A stretch of 64,000 bases of DNA, taken from contig JAPZUA010000007.1 in assembly GCA_027532905.1 (NCBI GenBank), forward strand, positions 1 through 64,000, read 5' to 3'. Shown here piece by piece: positions 1-8,729 of this stretch. Position 1 is the stretch's first letter; each line of letters starts with the position of its first letter. The notes under the pieces were generated by a model. That model was not told where the DNA came from. It worked only from the letters and a program-made list of their open reading frames with translations, and made no database searches. Position numbers and translations under genes: made by a program. Origin of the DNA: Magnetospirillum sp. (GTDB lineage: Bacteria; Pseudomonadota; Alphaproteobacteria; CACIAM-22H2).

Positions 1-1
1 C

Positions 2-499
2 GTGAAGCTCATCAGCAGCATCGCGTCGCAGACCAATCTCTTGGCCCTCAACGCGACGATCGAAGCGGCCCGTGCGGGCGATGCCGGCAAGGGCTTTGCG
101 GTCGTCGCCTCCGAGGTCAAGAATCTCGCGAGCCAGACCGCGCGCGCCACCGACGAAATCGGCAGCCAGATCTCCGAGATCCAATCGGCGACTGGCGAGA
201 CGGTGGGCGCCATCCGCACGATCCGTGAAACGATCGAGCGCATCGACACAATTGCGGCCGCGATCGCAGCCGCGGTCGAAGAGCAAGGGGCTTCGACGGC
301 CGAGATCGCGCGCAACGTCCAGCAGGCCGCCCAGGGCACGCAGGAAGTGTCGCAAACGATCAGCAGCGTCACGCTAGCGGCCAAGGACGCCGGCGTCTCG
401 GCCAAGCAGATGAGCGGCGCTTCGGCTGAGCTATCGGAGGAATCCGCGCGCCTGCGCCAAGAGGTGGAGCGGTTCCTGGCGAGCGTGCGCGCCGCGTAA
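2..499 (+). CDS. Methyl-accepting chemotaxis protein, C-terminal part (5' end outside window)
   Basis: The first codon belongs to a gene that began before the window; about 165 residues of its C-terminus are present. The visible part is the cytoplasmic signalling domain of a methyl-accepting chemotaxis protein. It opens almost at the hairpin tip that contacts CheA and CheW ([16 protein letters not shown] near residue 12, then [15 protein letters not shown]), and the returning helix follows to the end. The sensor domain and any membrane segments are not visible, so the ligand is unknown. The tip resembles that of the globin-coupled receptor at 56014-57348, which suggests the same signalling class. 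No chemotaxis genes lie beside it here. Confidence 0.93.
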   Translation: MKLISSIASQTNLLALNATIEAARAGDAGKGFAVVASEVKNLASQTARATDEIGSQISEIQSATGETVGAIRTIRETIERIDTIAAAIAAAVEEQGASTAEIARNVQQAAQGTQEVSQTISSVTLAAKDAGVSAKQMSGASAELSEESARLRQEVERFLASVRAA

Positions 500-513
500 G
501 CGGCGCTGCGCGC

Positions 514-738
514 CTACAGGAAATAGAGGAGGATGTTGGTCGCGCGGTCGACCGCGGCAGTCACCGTCTCGTTCGACATGCCGGATTCCGCGCAGCGGCG
601 AACCTGACGGCAGGCTTCGATGAATTCGTCGGAGGCGCCGAGCTTGCGCGCGTCCTGTTCCCACTTGTCGTCCTGTGCGTTCGTCGGATCGCCGATCCGA
701 CGCACCAGGCTGACCAAATCGCCGATTTTGTTGGCCAT
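514..738 (-). CDS. Small protein of unknown function (74 aa)
   Basis: I do not recognise a family. The frame encodes 74 residues starting MANKIGDLV, mostly soluble-looking and probably helical, with a hydrophobic C-terminus (NILLYFL). It has two cysteines near the middle (EACRQVRRCAES) but no metal-binding or DNA-binding pattern I can name. It ends 14 bases past the stop of the convergent chemoreceptor gene and starts just beyond the groESL terminator, so it is probably transcribed on its own. It was chosen over the overlapping alternative minus frame because that frame is arginine-rich and low in complexity, as expected of a shadow frame. Confidence 0.6.
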   Translation of the reverse strand: MANKIGDLVSLVRRIGDPTNAQDDKWEQDARKLGASDEFIEACRQVRRCAESGMSNETVTAAVDRATNILLYFL

Positions 739-758
739 CTTGGCTACTTGCCTTTGTC

Positions 759-791
759 AAAAAACGGGGCGGAAGGTTGCCCTTCCGCCCC
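759..791 (-). terminator. Rho-independent terminator of groES-groEL
   Basis: Read on the minus strand, an 11-bp perfect stem (GGGGCGGAAGG paired with CCTTCCGCCCC, 766-776 with 781-791) encloses the tetraloop GCAA, a GNRA-type loop. A run of six T (759-764) follows. It lies 33 bases beyond the groEL stop, so it is the likely end of the chaperonin transcript. Confidence 0.92.
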
Positions 792-823
792 GCCTATTGC
801 AGAGAAATATGAGTAGACCGGAC

Positions 824-2524
<1,701 letters not shown>

Positions 2525-2812
2525 TTATTCGATCACGCCGAGAATGTCGGATTCCTTCATGATCAGAAGGTCCTTGCCGTCGATCTTGACTTCCGTGCCC
2601 GACCACTTGCCGAACAGGATCTTGTCGCCGGACTTCACGCCCATCGGCTGCAGCTTGCCGTCTTCGGTGCGCGCACCGGGACCGGCGGCAATGACCTTGC
2701 CCTGCTGCGGCTTTTCCTTGGCGGTATCGGGAATGATGATGCCGCCCTTGGTCTTGGTTTCTTGGTCGAGGGCTTCGACCAGGACTCGGTCGTTCAACGG
2801 CCGGAATTTCAT
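2525..2812 (-). CDS. groS: Co-chaperonin GroES (10 kDa)
   Basis: GroES caps the GroEL ring during the folding cycle. The 95-residue protein starts [18 protein letters not shown] and contains the mobile-loop region ([12 protein letters not shown], residues about 17-28) that docks on GroEL. It ends with the usual [22 protein letters not shown] pattern. A strong ribosome-binding site (GGAGGAG) precedes ATG. It is the first gene of the groES-groEL operon, and the promoter and CIRCE-like dyad lie 52-110 bases upstream. Confidence 0.99.
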   Translation of the reverse strand: MKFRPLNDRVLVEALDQETKTKGGIIIPDTAKEKPQQGKVIAAGPGARTEDGKLQPMGVKSGDKILFGKWSGTEVKIDGKDLLIMKESDILGVIE

Positions 2813-2864
2813 CGTGCAATCTCCTCCGGGAGGGTTCTTCGAAAACGCCAGGCGGAGATGCCTG

Positions 2865-2891
2865 TTAGCAGTCTCCCCGGGCGAGTGCCAA
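2865..2891. promoter_or_regulatory. CIRCE operator (HrcA-type) upstream of groESL
   Basis: Two 9-base arms, TTAGCAGTC (2865-2873) and GAGTGCCAA (2883-2891), are separated by exactly 9 bases. The CIRCE consensus is TTAGCACTC-N9-GAGTGCTAA, and each arm differs from it at one position. It lies immediately downstream of the -10 box, in the untranslated leader of groES, where the heat-shock repressor HrcA is known to bind in alphaproteobacteria. The hrcA gene is not in the window. Confidence 0.88.
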
Positions 2892-2893
2892 GC

Positions 2894-2922
2894 GTTCTAG
2901 GCCCCGGCTCGGTCGATGTCAA
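2894..2922 (-). promoter_or_regulatory. Sigma-70 type promoter of groESL
   Basis: On the minus strand the -35 box TTGACA (2917-2922) is followed after 17 bases by TAGAAC (2894-2899), which fits a housekeeping -10 box. The CIRCE operator begins 2 bases after the -10 box, so HrcA binding would block initiation. Confidence 0.8.
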
Positions 2923-2964
2923 ACGAATAGAAAATTAATATTTCCATAAAGTTACGAGACTTTT

Positions 2965-3909
2965 TCAATCGACCCGCTGTCCAAGCGTAACGAGCTCCTG
3001 CCCCTTGGCCGGAATCGCCTTGGGGAACAGCACGGTACAGCGCGGATAGGGGGCACGGATTTCGCGGTCGCCGTCGCGCGCAATCAGGGTCCCCTCCTCG
3101 ACTTCCTCGAAGCCGATAAAGGGCCGCACGAAGTGCGGCGCGTCGGATTGGGCGACATGCACGACCGACACGTCGTAAATGCCGACCGGAGCCGGCGCCA
3201 CTGTCGGGCGATGGGCTTTGACGAAAGCCGGATCGAGCATGTCGAGGCTCGCCAGAAAATCGAGAAAAGTCGCTTTGGCGACATCGACGGAGCGGGCTAG
3301 GAAATGCGCACCGCATTCGACGACGAGGGCCGCCTTCTCGCCCGCCTTTGCGGCAAAGGGCGCGTACTCGATCAAGGTGCGGCCTTCGAACACGCCGTCT
3401 TCGAGCAGGATCGTACGCGGATAGCCGATACGCTCGGCCAAAGCGCGCGCCCGCGCAACGCGGGCTCCGACGAAAAACGGACGCACGTCGAAGGTTGTCG
3501 AATGGATGTCGAGCACGAAATCGGCTTCGTCGACGAAGGGGCGCAATTCGCGCGCGCGTGCGGCCTCGACGGTGCGTTCGTTTTCGAGCCAGTCGCTGCG
3601 CCACACGCGGTTCATGTCGCGATCGACGAAGCGGCTGTCGAGCGGCTTTGCCGCATCGAAGCTGCGATAGGCCGCGACGTTGGCAAATGCCAGAACGAGC
3701 GCGCCCTTGCGCGGCCGCAAGCCCTGCGACAAAGCCCAATGCAGCGTTTCGGCGCCGCAGAATTCGTTGCCGTGCGTTAGACCCACGACCATCGCCGTGG
3801 GGCCAGCGACGCCGCTTTCGAAGCGATGCACGAACGGCGTGCCGGTATTGCCTCTCTCCCAAGCCGACAAATCGCGCGGCAGAACTTCGATGGGCGGCAA
3901 TTCGGGCAT
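2965..3909 (-). CDS. Succinylglutamate desuccinylase/aspartoacylase family zinc hydrolase
   Basis: This looks like an M14-type zinc deacylase of the AstE/AspA family, which removes acyl groups from N-acyl amino acids; the exact substrate cannot be read from the sequence. The 314-residue protein starts MPELPPIEVLPRD. It shows the zinc motif GLTHGNEFCGAETL (around residue 46), then DMNRVW and DIHSTTFDV, the usual order in the family. The internal ATG at 3909 was preferred because the upstream extension would overlap hflX and is arginine-rich. It follows hflX after 23 bases and is the last gene of the ntr-hfq series. No arginine-degradation genes accompany it. Confidence 0.88.
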   Translation of the reverse strand: MPELPPIEVLPRDLSAWERGNTGTPFVHRFESGVAGPTAMVVGLTHGNEFCGAETLHWALSQGLRPRKGALVLAFANVAAYRSFDAAKPLDSRFVDRDMNRVWRSDWLENERTVEAARARELRPFVDEADFVLDIHSTTFDVRPFFVGARVARARALAERIGYPRTILLEDGVFEGRTLIEYAPFAAKAGEKAALVVECGAHFLARSVDVAKATFLDFLASLDMLDPAFVKAHRPTVAPAPVGIYDVSVVHVAQSDAPHFVRPFIGFEEVEEGTLIARDGDREIRAPYPRCTVLFPKAIPAKGQELVTLGQRVD

Positions 3910-3932
3910 TGCGTCGCTATCGAGAACCGGGG

Positions 3933-5309
3933 TCAGTGGGCAGCTGCGCGGCGATGTTCGAAGCGCTTGCGGTCGGCCGGGTCGAGGGCCACGACCACAT
4001 GCAAGCGCCCCTCCTCGCTGCGGCTTTCGAGCACGCGACCATGCGAATGCAGCCAAGCGATATCCGCGCCGTCGGCGAAATCGAGATCGTATTCGACCGT
4101 CTCGCGGATCGCGGCCAGACGGCGCTCGATGCGTTCGAGCAGATCGGCACACCCGTCGCCGGTGACGGCCGACACCACGGCCGTATCGGGCTCGCGCGCC
4201 GCACGCTCGAGCAGGGCGTCGTGCGCTTCCGGGGCGAGCAGATCGGCCTTGTTCAGAACGTCGATAAAGGGGTTGTCGGCGGTCGGGCTGCGCCCCAGTT
4301 CTGCAAGCACTGCGCGCACGTCGCTTGCTTGCGCGTCCGTCTCGGGATGGGCGACGTCGTGCACATGCAGCACGAGGTCGGCGGCCAGCACCTCTTCGAG
4401 CGTGGCGCGGAAGGCCGCGACCAGATCGTGCGGTAGATCGGCCACGAAGCCGACCGTATCGGAAAGAATGATCTTGCGGCCCGACGGCAGCTCGAGGGCG
4501 CGCATCGTGGGATCGAGGGTCGCGAACAGCATGTCGGCCGCAAGCACCCGCGCATGCACGAGGCGATTGAACAAGGTTGACTTGCCCGCGTTCGTGTAGC
4601 CCACCAGTGCGACGACCGGATAGGGGACGCGCTCGCGCGAGCGGCGATGCAAAGCGCGCGTACGCTTGACCTCTTCGAGGTCGCGCTTCAGGCGGATGAT
4701 CTTGTCGCCGATCATACGACGATCGCTTTCGAGCTGGCTTTCGCCGGGACCGGCCAAGAAGCCAAAACCGCCGCGCTGGCGCTCTAAGTGCGTCCAGGTG
4801 CGAACGAGGCGGCTTTTCTGGTAGCTCAGCTGCGCCAGTTCGACCTGCAATCGCCCTTCGGCCGTGCGCGCGCGTGCGCCGAAAATCTCGAGGATGAGGC
4901 CGGTGCGGTCAAGCACCTTGCACGCCCATTCCTTTTCGAGATTGCGCTGCTGCACGGGCCCCAACGTCGCGTCCATCACGACGACGGCAATGCCCTCTTC
5001 GCGGATGAGTTCCTTGAGACGCGCAACCGTGCCCATGCCGAGTAGCGTCGAGGGGCGGAACGCATTGAGGCGCACGACCTCGCGCGCAGCGACCGCAAGG
5101 TCGATCGCGCGCGCAAGGCCCACCGCCTCTTCGAGCTTGGCTTCGGGCGAACGCTCGAGCGGCGAGCGGGCTTTGCCTTTGTGCGCCGGATGCACGACGA
5201 GGCACTTGCCCTCGGTCTTGCGCGCGGCGAATTCGACAAGCGCCTTCTCTTCGGCTTCCGCTTTCTGCGCCTTCAGATCGACAGCCGGCTCGGTCGGTTT
5301 GCGCGACAA
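3933..5309 (-). CDS. hflX: Ribosome-associated GTPase HflX
   Basis: HflX is a GTPase that binds the large ribosomal subunit and splits stalled or heat-damaged ribosomes. The protein has 458 residues: an N-terminal HflX domain with a glycine-rich linker (GFLAGPGESQLESDRR), then a G domain with P-loop GYTNAGKSTLFN, switch II DTVGFVADLPH, and NKADLL. The most plausible start is TTG at 5309, four bases after the hfq stop; an upstream start would overlap hfq. The hfq-hflX order is widely conserved in proteobacteria. The N-terminal 60 residues are charged and less conserved, so the exact start is uncertain. Confidence 0.96.
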   Translation of the reverse strand: MSRKPTEPAVDLKAQKAEAEEKALVEFAARKTEGKCLVVHPAHKGKARSPLERSPEAKLEEAVGLARAIDLAVAAREVVRLNAFRPSTLLGMGTVARLKELIREEGIAVVVMDATLGPVQQRNLEKEWACKVLDRTGLILEIFGARARTAEGRLQVELAQLSYQKSRLVRTWTHLERQRGGFGFLAGPGESQLESDRRMIGDKIIRLKRDLEEVKRTRALHRRSRERVPYPVVALVGYTNAGKSTLFNRLVHARVLAADMLFATLDPTMRALELPSGRKIILSDTVGFVADLPHDLVAAFRATLEEVLAADLVLHVHDVAHPETDAQASDVRAVLAELGRSPTADNPFIDVLNKADLLAPEAHDALLERAAREPDTAVVSAVTGDGCADLLERIERRLAAIRETVEYDLDFADGADIAWLHSHGRVLESRSEEGRLHVVVALDPADRKRFEHRRAAAH

Positions 5310-5313
5310 GGCG

Positions 5314-5565
5314 TTAGCCTTCGCCCCCGTCTTTGTCGCCGTCGAACAAGGCGATCGGGCCCGTCGGCATCACGGTCGAAATCGCGTGTTTGTAGACGAG
5401 CTGGCTGTGGCCGTCGCGGCGCAGCAGCACCGAGAAATTGTCGAACCACGTCACGATGCCCTGAAGCTTGACGCCGTTGACAAGGAAGATCGTGACGGAG
5501 GTCTTGTTCTTGCGGATGTGGTTCAGGAAAACGTCTTGGACGTTTTGCGATTTTTCGGCGGACAT
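5314..5565 (-). CDS. hfq: RNA chaperone Hfq
   Basis: Hfq is a hexameric Sm-like protein that pairs small RNAs with target mRNAs and influences nitrogen-fixation and stress genes in alphaproteobacteria. The 83-residue protein starts [20 protein letters not shown]. It has the Sm1 motif ([29 protein letters not shown]) and the Sm2 motif with YKHAIST, which forms the proximal RNA pocket. The ATG at 5563-5565 is supported by the invariant N-terminal sequence. It lies 100 bases after the HAD phosphatase gene and is closely followed by hflX, so both are probably cotranscribed. Confidence 0.99.
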   Translation of the reverse strand: MSAEKSQNVQDVFLNHIRKNKTSVTIFLVNGVKLQGIVTWFDNFSVLLRRDGHSQLVYKHAISTVMPTGPIALFDGDKDGGEG

Positions 5566-5665
5566 AATCGGTGCCCTTCTGTTTTTGCGACCGCTGTCTC
5601 TGGCGACAACGGACGGTGCGAAGATGGACCAAAAACCGGCACCAAAATCCCGGTGCAGGCCGCCA

Positions 5666-6370
5666 TCATGGGAGTGATTTAGGGCGATCCCGAGGCAATT
5701 GCAGCCCCCGCCAGACTCGTCCCAAATCGTCCAAGGTTTCGACGCAAAACCGCGGCGGATAAGCGGCCAAAGCCGCGTCCTCGCCATGGCCTCCGCCAAA
5801 AAGGACTGGGACACAGCCTGCCGCATGCGCGGTCTGCATATCAAGCGCCGTATCGCCGACAAACCAAACATCTTGATTCTGCGGTGTCTTGATACCGCTT
5901 GCGGCGAGATCAGCCAGCGCCTGATCGACCGGGGCGCGGTCGGGCTTGTCGCGCGGCGCGTCGGTCGCCCCCACGAGGCTGCGGAAATAGCCCGACCAGC
6001 CGAGATGCGCCGCCTCGCGCCGCAGCAAGTTACCGTGTTTGTTGGAGACCACGCCGAGCGGCACTTGGGCGGCAAGCTCGGCGACCAAAGCAGCCGCCCC
6101 CGGCAAGGCCGTTACCGTCTTGAGATGCTCGGCCTCGAAGGTTTTGTAGAAGACGTCGCGCGCCTGTTGCCAATCGTCGCCGAAAAGCTCGGGAAACGAA
6201 TCGCGCAACGAGCGGCGCACGCGCTGGCGCGTTTCGTCAATCGTCCACGGCGCTTGGCCGAACGCGACCAGGGCGGCATTGATGGCGACGCGCAGCGTCT
6301 CCCAGCTATCGACGAGCGTATTGTCCCAATCGAACAGAACCGCGCGCGGCCGAGCGAGGCCAGCGCTCAT
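5666..6370 (-). CDS. HAD-family phosphatase (phosphoglycolate phosphatase-like)
   Basis: This is a haloacid-dehalogenase-superfamily hydrolase, probably a small-molecule phosphatase. The 234-residue protein carries motif [11 protein letters not shown] (nucleophile D14 and acid D16), a helical cap, motif II around VVSNKHG, the motif III lysine in RDKPDRAP, and motif [14 protein letters not shown]. It resembles the Gph/PpaX group, but the substrate is not determinable. Its start codon overlaps the stop of the aminotransferase gene (ATGA at 6367-6370), indicating translational coupling. A 100-base gap with no strong terminator separates it from hfq. Confidence 0.88.
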   Translation of the reverse strand: MSAGLARPRAVLFDWDNTLVDSWETLRVAINAALVAFGQAPWTIDETRQRVRRSLRDSFPELFGDDWQQARDVFYKTFEAEHLKTVTALPGAAALVAELAAQVPLGVVSNKHGNLLRREAAHLGWSGYFRSLVGATDAPRDKPDRAPVDQALADLAASGIKTPQNQDVWFVGDTALDMQTAHAAGCVPVLFGGGHGEDAALAAYPPRFCVETLDDLGRVWRGLQLPRDRPKSLP

Positions 6371-7230
6371 GCAGCGCCAGCCTGCCGGTCCATGTGCGCC
6401 ACATAGGCCGCGCGCAGCCGCAGCGCCAACGTGCCGGGCTTCCCGTTGGCGATGGGCGCTTCGTCGAGCTGCGTGACAGGCATCGCGAAGGACGAGGCCG
6501 AGGTCACGAACGCCTCGCGCGCCCGGCGCATTTCCTCGAGCGTGAAGGCGCGCTCCTCGAAAGCAAGGCCGAGCTCTTTGGCGATCTTGATGATCTCGAG
6601 GCGCGTGATGCCGTTCAGAATGTCGTTGGACGGCGGACGCGTGACGAGTTTGCCTTCCGGCGTGACGATCCAGGCATTGGATGAGCTGCCCTCGGTCACC
6701 ACGCCGTTTTCGTCGACGAGGATCGCCTCGTAAGCGCCCGCAACGCGCGCGGCTTGTTTTGCGATGCAGTTGGGCAGCAGCGAGATCGTTTTGATGTCGC
6801 ATCGCCCCCAACGAATGTCGGGCTGCACGATCGCCTTGACGCCGTCTTCGATCATTGCGGTCGTATGCGGTTTGGCGTTGCGCGCGGTCACCACGATCTG
6901 CGTCTTGGGATGCTTGGGGAACGCGTGGTCGCGCGGGGCAACGCCGCGCGTCATCTGCAGATACACAATACCGTCGCGGACGAGATTGCGCCGGATCGTT
7001 TCGCGCATCACGCATTCGAGAGCCGCACGCGACATCGGCATCGCCATCGCCATCTCGCGCAACGAGCGCTCGAGCCGGTCGAGATGCGGCACATTGTCGA
7101 TCATGTGCCCGCCGCGCACGGCGCAGACTTCGTAGATGCCGTCGCCGAACTGGTAGCCGCGGTCGTCGATATGCACGCGCGCCTGCGCATGCGGCACGTA
7201 GCGGCCATTCACATAAGCGATGCGCGACAT
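6367..7230 (-). CDS. dat: D-amino-acid aminotransferase (class IV PLP enzyme)
   Basis: This is a fold-type IV pyridoxal-phosphate aminotransferase, most likely D-alanine transaminase, which makes D-glutamate or D-alanine for peptidoglycan. The protein has 287 residues. It begins MSRIAYVNGRYVPHAQARVHIDDRG and then shows GYQFGDGIYEV, typical of this group. The likely Schiff-base lysine is K147 in RCDIKTISLLPN, and EGSSSNAWIV marks the cofactor-phosphate site. A branched-chain aminotransferase is less likely given the length and the early DRGYQFGDG motif. It lies 34 bases after ntrX and overlaps the phosphatase gene by 4 bases. Confidence 0.87.
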   Translation of the reverse strand: MSRIAYVNGRYVPHAQARVHIDDRGYQFGDGIYEVCAVRGGHMIDNVPHLDRLERSLREMAMAMPMSRAALECVMRETIRRNLVRDGIVYLQMTRGVAPRDHAFPKHPKTQIVVTARNAKPHTTAMIEDGVKAIVQPDIRWGRCDIKTISLLPNCIAKQAARVAGAYEAILVDENGVVTEGSSSNAWIVTPEGKLVTRPPSNDILNGITRLEIIKIAKELGLAFEERAFTLEEMRRAREAFVTSASSFAMPVTQLDEAPIANGKPGTLALRLRAAYVAHMDRQAGAA

Positions 7231-7264
7231 TGAAATCCCCCGATCTTTTCAGCAATCCGGCTTA

Positions 7265-8686
7265 TCAGGAATCCAGCGACGGCCCGCGGTCGCGGTCGAC
7301 GCCGTGCACGCCCAGCACTTTGAGCTTGCGATGGAGGGCCGAGCGTTCCATGCCGACGAAATTGGCAGTGCGAGATATATTGCCGCCGAAGCGCGTGACC
7401 TGGGCGATCAAATACTGGCGCTCGAACAATTCGCGCGCCTCGCGCAGCGGCAGCCCCATGATCTCGGCCCCGCTCTCGCCGCGCAAAGCGCTCGGCACGG
7501 CGGCACCCAGATCGGGCGGCAGGTTTTCCGAGCGGATCGGCTGTCCGGCGTCGCCCGGCGCCATGATCAGCAGCCATTCGACAACATTGCGCAGCTGGCG
7601 GATATTGCCGGGCCATTCGTGCGTCTGCAGCGTGGCGATCGCGTCGTCGGCGACGCCGCGCGGGTTCATGCCCGTGGCAGCTGCGGCACGCGCCATGAAA
7701 TGCAGCACGAGGTCGGGGATGTCTTCGCGCCGCTCTTTGAGGGCCGGAATGCGGATCGGCACGACGTTGAGGCGGTAGAACAGATCCTCGCGGAAGCGGC
7801 CTTCCTGGATCTCGCGCATCAGATCGCGGCTCGACGAAGCAATCACGCGCACATCGACCTGCACGCGCGCGCGCCCGCCCACGCGCTCGAAACTCTGCTC
7901 CTGCAGCATGCGCACGATCTTGCCTTGGGTTTCGAGCGGCATGTCGGCAACTTCGTCCAAGTAAAGCGTTCCGTTGTGCGCCTTTTCGAACAGGCCGACC
8001 TTGGGCAAGGGTGCGTCCGCCGCATCGACAGCCGAGCCCGGCTCGATGCCGAACATCTCGATTTCCATCGCGTTCGGCCGCAGGCTTGCGCAATTGACCG
8101 CGACGAACGGGCCGTCCGCACGCTTGGACAGCGCATGGACGAGCCGGGCGGCCGACTCCTTGCCCGCCCCGGCTGGGCCCTGCAGCAGCACGCGGCTGCC
8201 CGTGGGTGCAACGCGCTCGAGCTGCGTGCGCACTTGGTTGATTGCGGTCGAGCGGCCGACGATGGCGGCCGGGTCGCCCGCACGCAGCTTGAGCTCTTCA
8301 TTCTCGCGTCGCAGGCTCGCACTCTCGAGGGCGCGCTGCACGATGAGCAGCAGCCGGTCGGCCTTGAACGGCTTTTCGATGAAGTCGTAGGCACCGCGCC
8401 TTATGGCGCCGATCGCCATCTCGATGTTGCCGTGGCCGCTGATGATCACGACCGGCACATCCGGGTGCTCGCGCTTGACGACGTCGAGCACTTCGAGGCC
8501 GTCGAGCGCACTGCCCTGCAGCCACACGTCGAGAATCACAAGGCTCGGCCGGCGCGCGCGCATCGCTTCGAGGGCCGCCGTGCTGTTGGCGGCATTGCGC
8601 GTCTGGTGGCCATCGTCTTCCAGAATGCCTGCGATCAGCATCCGGATGTCGGCCTCGTCGTCGACGATGAGTATGTCGTGCGCCAT
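7265..8686 (-). CDS. ntrX: Response regulator NtrX (NtrC family, no GAFTGA loop)
   Basis: NtrX is the partner of the membrane kinase NtrY and controls nitrogen, redox and envelope functions in alphaproteobacteria. The 473 residues comprise a receiver (DD at 9-10, phospho-acceptor D53, K105 in EKPF), an AAA+ domain with Walker A GPAGAGKE (170-177) and Walker B LYLDEV, and a Fis-type helix-turn-helix (FGGNISRTANFVGMERSALHRKL). The sigma-54 contact loop GAFTGA is absent; the equivalent stretch reads PGSAVDAADAPLP. This loss is known for NtrX proteins and suggests it does not activate sigma-54 promoters classically. ntrY ends 43 bases upstream. Confidence 0.96.
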   Translation of the reverse strand: MAHDILIVDDEADIRMLIAGILEDDGHQTRNAANSTAALEAMRARRPSLVILDVWLQGSALDGLEVLDVVKREHPDVPVVIISGHGNIEMAIGAIRRGAYDFIEKPFKADRLLLIVQRALESASLRRENEELKLRAGDPAAIVGRSTAINQVRTQLERVAPTGSRVLLQGPAGAGKESAARLVHALSKRADGPFVAVNCASLRPNAMEIEMFGIEPGSAVDAADAPLPKVGLFEKAHNGTLYLDEVADMPLETQGKIVRMLQEQSFERVGGRARVQVDVRVIASSSRDLMREIQEGRFREDLFYRLNVVPIRIPALKERREDIPDLVLHFMARAAAATGMNPRGVADDAIATLQTHEWPGNIRQLRNVVEWLLIMAPGDAGQPIRSENLPPDLGAAVPSALRGESGAEIMGLPLREARELFERQYLIAQVTRFGGNISRTANFVGMERSALHRKLKVLGVHGVDRDRGPSLDS

Positions 8687-8729
8687 TTTCGAGGGGACCC
8701 TTGGTCGGGGCCACTGTCCTTCGTGAAAT

